A stretch of DNA of 64,000 bases from Pyrenopolyporus hunteri (taxonomy: Eukaryota; Ascomycota; Sordariomycetes; Xylariales; Hypoxylaceae): contig CADCXC010000014.1 in the NCBI GenBank assembly GCA_902806595.1, positions 868,001-932,000 on the forward strand. The letters run 5' to 3'. Below, in pieces: positions 24,498 to 37,970 of the stretch. The position numbers were made by a program, and so were the translations under genes. Each line of letters starts with the position of its first letter. The stretch's first letter is position 1. The notes beneath the pieces are model-generated. The model was not told the DNA's origin. It searched no databases and saw only the letters and a list, made by a program, of their open reading frames with translations.

Positions 24498-25179
24498 TGC
24501 CCGAGTCCCATTCTTCATCCAAGTTAAGAAAAAAAGGGGGGGCGGAGTACATTGTATGGATGTCTCCCAAGACGCGACGGAAGACAAACGTTGCTTGACG
24601 ATATTCCTTAACACCCCCTTTTCCAGGGTATTACGTAAGCTCCTTTTAGGGGCTCGATGCATCAGGCTTCGACAGGCGTCTAGGACTCAGCTAGGAGTAA
24701 TTTTGAAGAGTACCTTGCTGCTAGGCTCTGCATCTGAAATACACCAGTGCCGAGGAGGTCTATAATATGTCAAGGTACATATACCTATATGGTCTTATGG
24801 GTGACCTTCGATTCGACGGTTTAATACGTCGTCGTCCGGGTAGCCTGACGAGCCTAGGAAGCCCACGATTTAGCTGAAAGAGGAGGAACGGGTTCTATAA
24901 CGGGTCGAGGAGCCAGGCCGGTCTATGTTCTCGTCTATGTACCTAGGTACTTATAGGTAGGTACCTGTTTAGTGCTTCTGGAACTGGGTACGGGTCTTAA
25001 AGCTGGCGTCGTCGGATGTCTCAATTTTCACACACCCGAAGTTCATTTAGATGGTTGAGTTATATTTCTCTGGAATCTAATTTCTTTTCTTCGTTCGTCT
25101 ATCGTGTGGCCTAGGTACTGATGCGTAAGAGCCATTAATATACAGCCGCCTGGGCGTCCCCTATTCCCACCGCACGTTC
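24498..25179. other. convergent intergenic region
   Basis: Space between the PKS and aldo-keto reductase 3' ends. It has an A/G homopolymer run at about 24527-24542 and several TAGGTACCT-like motifs at 24938-24967. No gene is supported. Confidence 0.5.
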
Positions 25180-26322
25180 TCACCTCTCACGTCCGTACGT
25201 AGGCGGCTTAGCAGGGGCGTTGTCGAGGATCTTCTCAATCTCCTCCATCACATCCGGAGTCAGCTTCTCGAGTAACTTGAGAGACTTGACGTTATCCTCG
25301 ATTTGCTCCACCTTCGTGGCGCCGAGGATCACCGTGCTCACGTTCGGGTTCTTGAGAGTCCACGCCAACGCCAGCGAAGCGGTCGTTCCACCGAGGCGTT
25401 CGGCAATCGCGGATAGTTTCTTAACCTTCTCGATCTTCGCTTTCCCTTCTTCCGTCTGCAGCGACTTGATCGTGCTATCGAAGAAATCTCCATGCTTGGC
25501 GAAACGCGACCCTTCGGGAATGCCGTTGTTGTACTTCCCAGTCAATAGGCCAGAGGCCAGCGGAGACCAGATAGTAGTACCATACTTGAATTGCTCGAAG
25601 AGCGGGGCGTACTCCACCTCGAAGCGCTGGCGGTGGAAGGCATTATATTGAGGCTGCTCGACGACCGGAGCGATAAGGTTATATCGTTCCGCGATCTGGG
25701 TAGCCTCCATGATCTGAGTGGCGCTCCATTCGGACGTGCCCCAATAGTAGGCTAGGTTGAGATTTCTGATGACCTGAGTGAAACCTTCAACGATCTCCTT
25801 CATAGGCGTAGCATAGTCGGGGCGGTGAGCGAAGACGACGTCGACATATGGCTGTTGCAGACGCTCAAGCGAGCTCTTTAACCCCTCAACGATGTGCTTT
25901 CGGCTAAGGCCGCGAGTGTTTGGCTCCTTGCGACCGGTGCCGAAAAAGATCTTGGTCGTCAGGACGTACTCGTCACGAGGCCAGTCGAGCTCCTTCAACG
26001 CTCGACCCATCTCAATCTCCGACTCCCCCGAGGCGTACGTCTCAGCGGTGTCGAACGTGTTGATACCGTGGTTCCAGGCGGTTTCAAGACATTTCTTGAC
26101 GATCTCGCCCTTCTCGGTACCTCCGTAGGTCAACCATCCACCCAGAGACAGCACGCTCACCTTGAGACCCGTGGGGCCGAGGTGCCTAAATTGCATATCT
26201 TTGGGATCGTAGGCGGTCCTGACTACCGGCATTGTGGCGGCTGTTCTTGCGTGCTGCACTAGGTGAGTTTTGGGGAGGATAGAGCTGGCGATGGTGGTGA
26301 ATTGGCGGAGTGGTCGAGACAT
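25180..26322 (-). CDS. aldo-keto reductase, Kv-beta/YakC-like
   Basis: A single uninterrupted frame of 380 residues. The aldo-keto reductase tetrad is visible: Asp91 and Tyr96 in FDTAETY, Lys124 in LTTKIF, His166 in VFAHRPD. The FRHLGPTGLKVS start, the WGTSEWS strand and the C-terminal ILGATKVEQIEDN cofactor loop place it with the voltage-gated potassium channel beta-subunit-like AKRs (family 6 type), which are NADPH-dependent and often act as general carbonyl reductases in fungi. The first 30 residues are Arg/Ser/Thr-rich without acids and could be a mitochondrial presequence; translation from Met31 would give a cytosolic form. It follows the PKS convergently, so it could be a cluster member or the first flanking gene. 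The latter is as likely, since this family is widespread. Confidence 0.92.
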   Translation of the reverse strand: MSRPLRQFTTIASSILPKTHLVQHARTAATMPVVRTAYDPKDMQFRHLGPTGLKVSVLSLGGWLTYGGTEKGEIVKKCLETAWNHGINTFDTAETYASGESEIEMGRALKELDWPRDEYVLTTKIFFGTGRKEPNTRGLSRKHIVEGLKSSLERLQQPYVDVVFAHRPDYATPMKEIVEGFTQVIRNLNLAYYWGTSEWSATQIMEATQIAERYNLIAPVVEQPQYNAFHRQRFEVEYAPLFEQFKYGTTIWSPLASGLLTGKYNNGIPEGSRFAKHGDFFDSTIKSLQTEEGKAKIEKVKKLSAIAERLGGTTASLALAWTLKNPNVSTVILGATKVEQIEDNVKSLKLLEKLTPDVMEEIEKILDNAPAKPPTYGRER

Positions 26323-27277
26323 GAGGGGGAGAGGAGGAGGAAATTATCTGTAGGCCAAGTACCTTTTACCCTGGGTTAAATACCTCGAATGCCTCCATGC
26401 CTCCATGCCTCCTGCCTTAGGGGTAGCTTTTAAGTACCTCAAGGTAAGAGAGATACGTACGCAAGCTTCGGGGCCTACTTACCTCATTGAGGCAGGTACC
26501 CCTTAGGTAAGTGTTGTACGCTATTGCGCGGTACTGTACCTACCTACCTAGGTATGTACCTGTTGTACGGTACGGTAACCTCAACGGGTGGTAGTATATA
26601 CCGAGTTATCGGCGATAACGTCAGTACTATCCTTATCCCCATAAAACCCCCCCACGGCTTTCTTCTAAATTCCTAACTATTCCGTTTCTATGTCCATAAA
26701 TCCGACAATTGCAACCATATTATTAATATACCGGCCTCTACTTATGATACTCAGTACCTATTTCTTGAAGACCTTGAGAACCATGACGCAATTGAGGCCC
26801 CACACTTCGAAAAACACAATCCCCGGTTTTTAGCGTCACCACCAGTATCTTATCGGTCGTTTAGCGCCTAGGGGCGAACATTAATCTTCCTTTATAATTA
26901 CAACCTTAAGTACCTAATTTAATTATAAAGGAGCTCCTTACTCTACGTAACTACACCTTCTAATTACCTTCTAACTACCTCAAGCCGTGCTTATGGCACG
27001 TTTCCTGACATGCGAAGCGATCATTGAGGCTCAATTCGTGTAATACAATGTTGCTTGTCGTCCACGTGTGGGCTATGATTGGGTGTTGTGCTCATCGTGA
27101 ACGTGGTGTCGGTAAGGCACATTTACCCTATTAGGCAAGCTTATCTACATAGAAGCCTCTTGGCTACTTTACAACATGGGGTAGAGCCAAGATGCGGGAC
27201 GGGGACGGAAAGGATTTCATAACTGACTTCAGTTTTGGTACTCATTCTTATTGGAAGCCGCAAAGGTTTCCTTCTAT
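26323..27277. other. intergenic with TAGGTACCT-motif cluster
   Basis: Upstream of the aldo-keto reductase. From 26440 to 26580 the strand alternates between TACCTACCTAGGTA-type palindromic motifs. The remainder is AT-rich without a recognisable gene. Confidence 0.5.
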
Positions 27278-27830
27278 TCATAGGCTGGACAAAGTGATGA
27301 AAGAGATTTGTTTGTCAATAAATTCGAACACATTACTCCCCTTACGAATAGCAGCCAGTGTCGAAAAGATCCGAGTATAAGACCTCGCTGTACTATCCGG
27401 GTGTTGACCTTTAGTGCAAATAAGGGTGCGATAATACTCGAAACTCTTCTCCGGGTTATACCCATCTCCTTGGCAATTATTAAAGAAGGTTTCAAGCTCA
27501 CTGCGTACTCCAGGTAGGTACCATAAGCAGCCACCATAAGAGACTTAGAGCCCAGAACTACTCACCATCCGAATTCTGTTCTTATAGGTGATAAAGAAGT
27601 CGCTAAGACTTCCGCAAGAGTTAAGGGTGACAAGCCCCTCATCAGACAGGTGTATATTTCGATATGCCATTGCCTTATTAGCCTTAGTAATATCGGTTGG
27701 ATCTGAGGTCTTATTAAATAGAATACGACCAAGGATTGTATAAAATTCTAGTTGTAAAATGAAAGTCCAAGTACGCGAAAAAGACGACACCTGCCTGCTT
27801 TTATAGGCCGTCAGCAAAAGACGTTCAGAA
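27278..27830 (-). pseudogene. eroded coding remnant, family unknown
   Basis: On the minus strand, protein-like sequence continues across this interval but changes reading frame. One frame gives a stretch ending LSPIRTEFG up to a good donor (GTGAG, intron start at 27562). A candidate acceptor at about 27511 then opens a frame beginning ELETFFNNC and running through YYRTLICTKGQHPD and IFSTLAAIRKG to a stop at 27278-27280. Upstream the same style of sequence is broken by an in-frame TAG and by frame changes. I do not recognise the family. The hydrophilic, charged and aromatic-rich character suggests a real but decayed gene, possibly from a repeat family. Confidence is low, and this could be chance open frames. 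Confidence 0.3.
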
Positions 27831-29085
27831 TGATACGGCGATTGCTAAACACGAAAACCCCAAAATCAGGCTTCACACCACGAAAATTCATGCTACGTGA
27901 TCGGTTCCTCCGAGGCATGTTACGCCCGAAGATAAGAGGAGCAGGAGGAGATGGGGATGGCAAGGCACACCGAGATACTAACCTCACATTTACCAGACCG
28001 GATTTCACGACCCTTAGACCAGTCCGCCCGAACATTACGCTAGCCTCATCGGCTTTATGGTGAAATTTCAGCTCGCCACGTTATAGTAGTGGTCCAAGTT
28101 AATATGTAGATTACTATCTCCTTCATGTGTTACGTGTAGCCTGCTTGTGAACGTATTACGTGCCTATAAGCATCCGTAGCAAAGTACAAGATAGTTAGGT
28201 ATATTAAGAAGAGGCTCAACGGGGCCACACCGCTTAACGCTACATATCTAAGTATCTATCAGAATACATTCTACCCGCTCTAACAAGACTCTTGGGACAT
28301 AGCTACCTTAGATTAGCATCCAGGCCGCCCGACTACCCAGTCCTACATACGAATCCACCACTAGAACTATGGAAAAGAGCCAAGGGCTCCTGCTGTGGAA
28401 CCCCAATTTGCCCTTTCGCTGCATGTGAGACGGCGCACTTATAGAAAGTAAATACACATGTCAACAAACCAATCTTTTTTTCCACCTGATACGGGGTCAA
28501 CTTCTAGTAACCGTAGCCTCGACGCTTCTCAGATCGTTACATCAAGGCTTAGTACCTAGTGCTAGATGCGGCCAAACACAGTCATACGGCCAGGTCGAGA
28601 GAATCATATCGTAGGCCTCGTAAGCCCACCTACAACGGTTTAAACCCCTACATTCGGTGTACCCCATCTATCAAGTAACAGAATCCAGATCCCTATCAGT
28701 AGATATACATAATTAGGAATTCGGGTGCCTCCCGTATCATCGGGGAACTGACAGGATCTAGTCTGCGGGAATTCATGCGTTCACCAGCTGCTTCGTTAAG
28801 CGCCTACTAGGAAACTCAGATCTAACCGTTATATTTCTACTTGACTTTTCCCATTATTCTCGCGCAGCCACGATAGTTCCTTCATAGGGGATTATGCATT
28901 TACCATCAACCACTACAAACCGCATTAACTCACTAATATGCTCGACTAACCTAATTGGCTAGTGTCGGCTTCGAGATTTGAGAATTAGACATCTAAGCCC
29001 TTCCCAGTTACTTCAAATTAAAAAGCATCTACTAAGGCAAGTAAAGTTGTACTACCCCTTATCACAAAAGTTGCGCGGGATAAGT

Positions 29086-29111
29086 TAAAAAAGAAAAGAA
29101 AAGAAAAGAAA
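29086..29111 (+). repeat. (AAAAG)n simple repeat
   Basis: Five tandem AAAAG-type units in a purine tract. A similar TTTTC tract on the plus strand lies at about 6040-6055. These are ordinary microsatellites. Confidence 0.8.
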
Positions 29112-32100
29112 CCGTACACTCTTTAACGAGGACGCCGTCGGCGCTGGGCGAACCCCTATTTCCAGGACCACCTTTCACCCTGCCCCTGACAACAACCGCT
29201 CAAGCACTATAGTGGAAAGCATTTCAACACGGGAGTTGCCAGACGTATCAAAGTTAAAAGGGCCGCTATGAATGAATTAATTCTTACGATTAAATAGGCG
29301 CGTGAAATCATATATTCAGTTGTAAAAAATTATCGACAGTTGAATTCTTTTCAAACGACACGGGGTGACATGAATGATCCCTTGCTACCATATAATAGCT
29401 AAGCCACTTTCCTATAAAAGGGTATCAGGATACAATGGTCAGTACATCACATCCATAGATGCTATATGTGGCTATGGTAATTACACATTACTATGAGACT
29501 TACGCTCGTACTCTTCCCCCTTTTATGTCTTATTCTCCTAAACCCAACGAAACCATGCGCAGGTAATAGTAGCACTATCAATATTCCATTAATTATACAA
29601 TAGTAACAATTTACATCATTCGCATACTAATAAAATAAAAGTTATGTGGCATGGATTCAAGGGCTTAGATATTAGGCTGGCGCATTTAAGTAAGTATTTA
29701 TTAATGCTTATTATAGTAATCATGCTTAGAATTTTCCTAAATGTGACTAAGACCACGATGGCTTCAAAAGAGATAGGACAGCTAGTTCTACAGGAGACCA
29801 GCTCCTAAATAAGAAATATAATACTACAGAATTGGCTACACTTGACGTATTACCTATGCTACTTTCCATGATGTGGCCGACATCACGCATATGCAAGCAA
29901 TTGCCGTGATGCTCAAACTATACTTGCAGGATGCGTACTTTATTTAGGATAGACTAGACGTAACTCTGCAGGCCACATACCCCCAGGGAGGATCTGCGAA
30001 GACTTTGAAATTTCCCTCCTCTGCCACGGCGTTAAATATACCAATCAACCAACTAACCAACCTTAGTACTAGTAGGTGGTGGACGTACATCTTATATGAC
30101 CCGACACCTACAACTATTCATACACTTCTGGAATACCAGCGCCGATTTTCATTAAGACAACCTCTAGGAACTTACGCTGGGGAGAGTTGATATTCTCTGG
30201 ATGACTAGAGCGATATAAGAAATAAGGGGAGATGCACTGAGTAGGATTAGGGAGTAGGGAATTGGCCTGGCAACACAACTCAGATACAGACCGAACCGCT
30301 TACGCTGAAGCGGCTCATCACCGTCTAATCAATGGTTGGTCTTTCGACTGGTGAAGTCAATAATGTAACCCACTGGAGCAAGAATACAACCCCATTACAG
30401 AGATATCCTGACCAATGTCCTTTACGGGTCGCGGTTTAGCCTCACCGTAAGATCCCCAAAACAGTTGGCTTAGGGAGTTGTAGGAGCGTTACCCACCCAT
30501 GTCAGAGCCCGCCGGCGGCCAAAACAATATTGGTTTCTCTCAATTCACGGATTGCTAAGAGATGCCGGGGCAGTCGAGGGCTGCGATTGTGAGCCAGGCT
30601 GTCATAAAAACTTGTTAACCCTGGGCGACAAATCTCATTCATGGGTAGACGCGTCATCCAGACCGCCGTTTCAGCTAAGGCTGAACTTCAAAAAGAAATC
30701 CGAATCCATGACGGGAAATCCTAATATGGTGGTCATATCAAGCTCCTAGGCAGACGCTGTACTGCATCACAGTCATCACGACCTATGCTGTGTACGGAAT
30801 AGGTGCAACCGAGGCAATTCAAGCTTCGTGGCGGTGGTGGCTTGATCATGTCGCTCCTCTCCCGTTCCCTTGATAAACCCGAAAGCCGCGCGAAACCGAA
30901 GCAAGCGTACCATCTTTGGAGGGATGTAACACCGTGCGACACGGACACGAGATCTGGGTGAACGTTATAGTGTTGCCTTGGCCCCGGGAACCACGCGTCG
31001 ACGAAGAGCCGAGGAGCAAGGACGACATGGAGCAAGTCTAAACCCCACACAGGGCCACAGTCGACCGACCCTAGAGACCAATTTACGATCGATTTATTTC
31101 TATGTGATGATTATTATTAGGCCAGGGAGGGTATCGCCCCCTCCTCCGGCGCAGTTGTCTTCCTCGCCCGGCTTTGTTTCCCGCGCAGTGCGTGGGAGAA
31201 AGATGGGTAGATTGCCTTGGGTATCATTGCATCATGGATACGCTGGCCCTTAGACTTCCGGGAGAGGCAAAAAAAGAAAAACCCGTTTCCAACAATCTGG
31301 ACGCCCCCTTGATCATGTTCATCATTCAAGCACGCGGGACCCCTCACGCAAGGGAGTGCCGTTTTCAAAGAAGGGAAAGAGAGAAGAAAAAAAGGAAATG
31401 ATGAGATAAAAAAGTAAACGCACAGATGGAAAAGAAAAGGATTGGAAGGGGTCCAACGTCAGGAATCTTGAAAGGAGCCTCTCAAAACGTCATTAGAGGT
31501 TAAGCCTTATGGGTTGGCGGCTGATTCTTGCTAAACTCGGGCGTTGGAAGTAAAATGGTTGCGCGAGACCGTGAGCGGAGGGGAATAGCGCAAGGGTACA
31601 TATGCGCAGCAGCAATCTATGAGCGCATACGATGGCTTGGTAGGGCGTGAATCCACAGGTGATCAACCCGCCACGTCCGATCTGCGCGTCAGCACAATTC
31701 GAACACGGCTGGGATCATTAATACATAATATTTCTGCTGCGATGGCCATCTCCAACTACGGTAGCGAAACACCCCTTGGATTTTTCGCGACATCGGATTC
31801 TATGTACAGCCTGCGATGGGATTCTCTGGATCTAATTCCGGCCAAGGGCTTAACTTCTGCCTGTCTTCCTCTTGGATGTTGGAAGTTGCTTCCTTACGCG
31901 TCCAAGGAGCCATGCTGTATCATGTAGACTAAGACGACTTTCGACAGCAATGTTAGAATATGTTGACGTCTCCGAAGTAACAGTAACGACAATCGCTGTC
32001 TAAGGTATCCTCATGCAGCGTGACATATTTTGCCGCTTGTCCATAGCATGGATGGATTGCCGGGGATGAGAAATTCAGCCCGCCGCGCCCGGAGCTGCCT

Positions 32101-33991
32101 CATCCTGGCATCGGGGTGTGCCGCCGCAAGATCGTTGATTGTAAGGCGAGGTTTGCAACACTAATGCAAGCTCTTTACCTACCTCATAACATGTATGCAG
32201 CTTTACCCCGGGACGACCGCATCTGGCCGTGAGCATGACAAGAAGAGATTTATGTGCTAGCAATTCCATGACCACTCTACCTATCTTGGACCGGTTTGGC
32301 TCACATAGTCGAATCTTCACACCTGGTATGTTAAGAGACACTTCATATCTATAGACCCGTGGTAACGACCAGGATGGGCGGTTGGTACATAAGTATTTTT
32401 GCAATGTGGCCGGTGTCTAATCCAGCCTATGATACTTGGACGAATTTATAGAAACGGGATCGAACAGGCAGTCAACTCGTTCTGCGAGATCCGCTGGAAT
32501 GGCTAATCTTGGGCGTGTACCATCCATTTGGAATTTGGAATGGGAGCCCGTCCGCAAGGGTGAGGACCGGCGCGTAACCATTTTGTCTTTCTTGTATCCC
32601 GCCGTCTACTAATCTAGGACTCCTGTGGGTGAACAGATTTGGGTAAGTAACGATGGGACTGACGACTGAGTGGGGGAGCCAGAATTCACCGACGGAACAA
32701 ATCAGCCAGGTCAACAGTGACGGGGACAGGTTGTATGCTACGTCCGAAGATGCGGGTAAGCAATGGAAAGATTCCCACATGAAGAGGGGAGGCGTTGAAA
32801 AAAGTATTGTACGTAGAAGTCGTGCTAAGCGCTTCTCGTTTTCCAAGGGGATGCCATCAATCATGGCTGGCATAGTGGATCGTGACGGGACAAACGATTC
32901 TGTGTGGACACTAGTATCTTAAGGCGCAGATAGACATTCCTAGACAAGGAAATATCGTAGGCAATGCAGCGTGGGCTGTGGACCTCCGCTTGGGTAGGGT
33001 ACACCCATACATACCTGCATTTCTTCCCGACTGTGAGAATATTTTACCCTTTAGAGTGGGGTTTGGGTACTGCAGGTCTGCAAAGTCGTTTTCCGAACCT
33101 ACCACATCTGGCTTTAGATGCGGAGACTTGATCGTGAGGGGTTGTGAAGGCTTCCACCAATATTCCGAAGCCTTCCCACACCGCTAGAAGGGTTCCCATC
33201 AACCATTTCGCCGTGCGTTGCTATTGACACTGCCCGATGGCGCGGGGATTTAAGTTAGGGGAGAGTGTCACCAAACGACGTAGGTTTATGTATTTTCAAA
33301 GTCATGGATGGTAGTAGATGCTCGTTTACCAGCTGAGAGATTATTGATCGAAGTTCCTTGCGTTCGGTAGTTACCATACGTAAGATATTTGATGACTGTT
33401 CCTGTGCAGTGGTATGATATAAGTGTCAGCTTCCCGTTCTGTCCGTGGCGCCAGGAGACGAGCACGTGTGAGAGACTGGGTAGGTATAGACATTCATCAG
33501 TATATTTTTGCGTGTTCATGTTGGAATGCGTCTCATGTCCTAAGATCGCTTTTCAGTTATCCATGTTATCGATACGGTATGTGATCGTTTAAGTCTTTTG
33601 ACGTTTGTGTTTGGGTTCATGTGGCTGAAGACTCTGCCTCTTATCATGGACGTATATATCCTTACCTGAGTATATACAAACTGAAGAGAATCATAAGGCT
33701 CTCTGTCGTTCTATAACCTTAGCGATCAATCGCGTTAAATCGCGGTGATTCGCGATTCGTAAGCCATCAGAGTGAGACTGACGGCTCCGTAGCTGAAATC
33801 CCTAATACATGACACGCGAATACTTTAACTCGCAGGGGTATGTTGGGACGATCTGACACGGTCAGGACGGGCCTATCCACGCGACCAAAGCCACGGAAAC
33901 CCTTACACATGCAAATCGCCCGTGGATCCGCACATTATTAGAACCGAAAGCGCCGCTACTGCAGAGAAGGACTAATGCAAAAGGAAGAGAG

Positions 33992-34007
33992 AAAAAAAAA
34001 AAAAAAC
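33992..34007 (+). repeat. poly(A) tract
   Basis: A run of about 16 A residues preceded by GAGAG. No flanking duplication was noticed that would mark a retroelement 3' end. Confidence 0.7.
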
Positions 34008-35370
34008 TTCTGCGGCTGGGACAGAAAAGAGGGGTTAAGGAAAAATAAGGAATAGAACTAATAAATTTTTTGAGTTTACCAATAACCGTCGTCGGTGGAG
34101 TACTGCAAGGCAACGTTTTCTCTGCCTCTTCGCTCCGCAGGACCTGGGAACCCCCCATGTAGAGGCAGAGAAGGGAATCTGTTGAGCCGAGGGCTGGTTC
34201 GTGTGAGTGGGGAGTTGGAACGCAACGCGCAGCAACCGGAAGACAGAACATCGTCTATAGGGACCGTATGATGCTGATTTGACAGGCCATCTAAACTGCT
34301 ATGGAGACGAGGAAGACTCACTCACACTTAGGTAAGTCGACCTACATATGTACGTATGGGGCTGTTCACAACCATCGAGGATCGGTTGTACGTATGGTGG
34401 TTCTGCGGAGATTCGTGATGCTTGCGTACAAATGCGGCACAGGACCGTCCTGCGTTCTGGGCTGTCTGGGGGATCTGATTGGGTCGTTTAGCCAAGACGA
34501 AGAAGTACGTAGTGAAAGAGTAGGGGTCCATGTCCGTGTGGATATTCATAGCAGCAATCCACATCCGAGGTCTCGCCAGGCGCTGGCTAAGTGATCGGCT
34601 CGACAACTGATGCTTGACGTCTTCTTCTCTACGTAATTGGTTAGATCAATAACCGAAATAGTGAGTAACTCGCGTCCTTCCATTACCTCATTAGCGAGGC
34701 TGGGCTGAGAAGGATCTTGCCCATTTTGATAACAAAGCTACGTCGAACGTCTCATCATTGAAGGAGATTGTACACGGATCAGTGTACGTGTACGAGGTAG
34801 GTATATGTGTACACAGCCCTTCCTCATAACCCTACGCTGTCACATGAAGTTTTCAAGGTTCGACTGTCAAGCAGAATGATTCATGCAGCGTTGCCGTATG
34901 GTATTGGCGGGCAAAGCGCTCGTGCAAAGAGTACCACCTATGCTTCATAAGGGGTTGCAGAGGGCAATAATCTGATGATGGGACCTGGTCTAGGTAGGTT
35001 TTGCGAGCTGCGACCATCTCGATACCTCGTGGACGACAAAGGCGTGGAAGCGCGCCAAAGAGCAGTTCCGCACACCCGTCGCTAAGATGGTGGCTGGTAA
35101 GGTTTGAGGGAGTTGGATTAGAAGTGTGATGGAAATTTCAATTGCCAATCGCAGTCTCGGCCTCCCAGTTGATGAAGCGATAATCAAAGCGACTCAGTGG
35201 CAGTACTGGTTCAAGTTTGCTGCAATGATTAAGTGTTTGGGTGGAGATTGGAAAGGAGACTGCAGAGATAGGCACATGCCTAGGTAGTAGGTATTGCAAG
35301 CTTAGGGGGGCTGCTGCTGCTACTGCAAGCCGAGACTCTTGCCTTAAGATTGAAAAAAATCCCTCAAGAG

Positions 35371-37970
35371 TACCTACCTAGGTACCTGTCCAAGTTTCTT
35401 TTTTTGATATGACCAATTTAACTTTTTTTTTTTTTTTTTTCCCTCAGCAGATTTTAGGGGCTGGCGCGGAAGTGCGAGGAGGGGTCGATTCCAACCTAAC
35501 CTACCTGTATAATACATTAGGTACATTGCCTACTTAGATGCATACTAGGTTGACGCACCTAAGTGTGTACGTACATAACATAGGTAGGTACATGTACTGG
35601 CCTAGGGGATCCCGTGGCTCCCTTATGAATCCTGCCAATCTGATAAGCTGGATGCTCAAAGTCGCGTGTGGGTCTGCTCTGACTTTCAGGAAATTATCGG
35701 GATGGTACCTGAATATTATATTAATGAACCGTAATCCGTACCATAGTATAAATTCCCCGGAGGTTCGGCTTGATTTCGTTTAGGTGTCTAGGAAGGTACT
35801 TTTATCTACATATGTGCCCTTATATATATGTGCGTGTATGCTTAGTACTTGGAAGGTATATTATAGGTACCTATCTCTCGGTTCATATGCGTACGCAGGT
35901 GTTATATATACCTAGAGTAAATATCAACACAACATGTCCATCACCCCGATTGATAATGATTTGGCCTTTTGTAAATACTAAATTCACTTTTAATTTTAGG
36001 GCTGTCTTTATATCTTCACCTTTATGGTTTACTGGAGAAGAAGGTCGCGGGTTGTATATGGTTGTATAACGAGTGTTCAAGTATTACGTCGCATTAGGTG
36101 GGTAGACGTACACACCATTTACGTACACTCACGCTTTCTACGGTCCTATAGCGGCTCATTTGCTGAGGTGACACGCGGTGCCTACCATAATATGTCTCTG
36201 GGGTTGGCAGGTCATGTAACCTGTGTGGCATCAGAAAACGGGTTGCAACACGCTGGACTTCTATTGCACCGTCCCGACTAGAAGGCTGAGGTCCCGAAAA
36301 GGGACCGATGCCCATGCCTCCTCACAAGTAGGTAGTACCTTATTGTTTACCTAGGACCCTTGATCTTCACTGCTTCCTCAAATGGACATCAACACGTATG
36401 CGGCTTCATGCATCGCTCTGGTGACTGATTCAGGCGGATTGGTGTGAGGGGTAGCATTGGAATCTCTTGTTGAGTTGAATGACTATTATACTTACACGCA
36501 TGTATACGATGACTATCATCCGCATTATCTCTGCTTCATTGTCATTGAGAATACACCTGGGGGGACGACGGCGTATGGTAATGATGAGAGGGGTTTCATC
36601 GTGGCCTGAGGGCCCGATCATGCGGGGGGCAACACGCGGACCCTTTATTGTAACTATCTTCGGTGCTCAAATTAGAGACAGTAACGCCTCTGGACTTGGA
36701 GGCACCGTTCGCATTTTACCGTCAGGGCTATACGTAACGAGGACCGCGTACAGCTCGGCATCCCACGTGCGAGGGAATTAATCTCGTTTCGACTAAACGA
36801 CAGCTTGACCTTTTATCCAGATACGAGAGACGCCATAAATAATCAAAACAAAAGAGGAAGCGAAAGGTCCGTGATGAAAAGTAAAGATCTGGCTACTTGG
36901 GTACCTGGTCGGCATCCCGAGTGAGCATTAATTAAAGGGATACTAGTCTTGGAGAAGAGCAATGCCTTCCGCATCTACGGATTGCGTGGAATCGAAATAT
37001 CCCGTAAATACTTAATTGGGTTAATAAGAAATCTGTCTCTAAGTTTCAACCGTATATATACCTAGGTATATATATATATTATGTGTAGCTAATGTTATTA
37101 TACGCGTAACTACTTAAATATGTAAATATTATTATATAACGTTTAATAGGTAAATCTCACTTCAGTTAAATGTGCATATATACCTAGGTAGGTATGCTCT
37201 AGGTTGCCCATTAAGTCGAAGCCGAAAATACGCGCTTAGACAAATGGGTCGATGTTGATATACATAATGAATTACAAAGCGTCAACGTTTAATGGCCGGA
37301 AAGTCTTTTGCTACCTTTATATAAGGTGGGTATATGCTAGGTAGGTACCTACTTAATTCGCTAAAACAGCGCGGACGAATTCTTCCTTAAAGTTTTCGGG
37401 AGCGGAATTCGAGGGCGGAAAGAAACACGAGGGACCCTAAGGACGTGACTAAAATAGATAGGACCCTGACTTCTTTTGCGGTGGGCTTCGTTTCCGGCCG
37501 AAGATGGATACTTGAATTCGACGGAGTGGTGACAATGAAAAATTCGAAGCTTAACTCAGAAGGGGGTAGGCTTAACTTGGAAATATGCAAAGCATCGTTG
37601 ACGAAATCTACCATTTCACCCATCAACCATTGTCTAAAACTGGAGATGCATACACACAGTAATTCCTCTGGTAGAGTACGTACTTCGTACCATGGATTTG
37701 ATGAGATGATTACCTAGGTACCCATGTGTTATGTACCAATGTAGTTGTCTGTGTTTGAATACCTCGCATGTATGATGGGGCAAATCTGGATCCTGTATTG
37801 GTGGAATCAACATATCGCCAGTTGAGCGCTTTCATTGTTCTGCTTGAGCGTTCTGTGGAGTACCTATGTAATGTACCGACCGGGGTACCCGGGTCAGACT
37901 TACGAATAATATCCATAGGAAGGTAGGTAGGTACCTATATACATGTACCTAAGTAGCTAAGTACCACAGT
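35371..37970. repeat. cluster of TAGGTACCTA-type palindromic motifs
   Basis: Motifs built from TAGGTA, TACCTA and CCTAGG occur at about 35374-35391, 35505-35525, 35580-35592, 35862-35872, 36327-36340, 37060-37072, 37180-37194, 37338-37352, 37711-37722 and 37918-37950. Each is short and many are palindromic around CCTAGG or GGTACC. Similar copies are scattered in other intergenic regions of the window and are absent from the exons I examined. Confidence 0.6.
35423..35440 (+). repeat. poly(T) tract
   Basis: Eighteen consecutive T residues followed by CCCTCAG. A simple homopolymer within the gene desert. Confidence 0.8.

Noticed and set aside
29086..29111. AAAAG repeat considered as a possible retroelement tail
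   Set aside because: No coding remnant or target-site duplication beside it; it is a plain microsatellite.
32472..32873. 133-codon minus-strand open frame in the gene desert
   Set aside because: No recognisable motif or splice partners; the opposite strand is equally open, as expected by chance.
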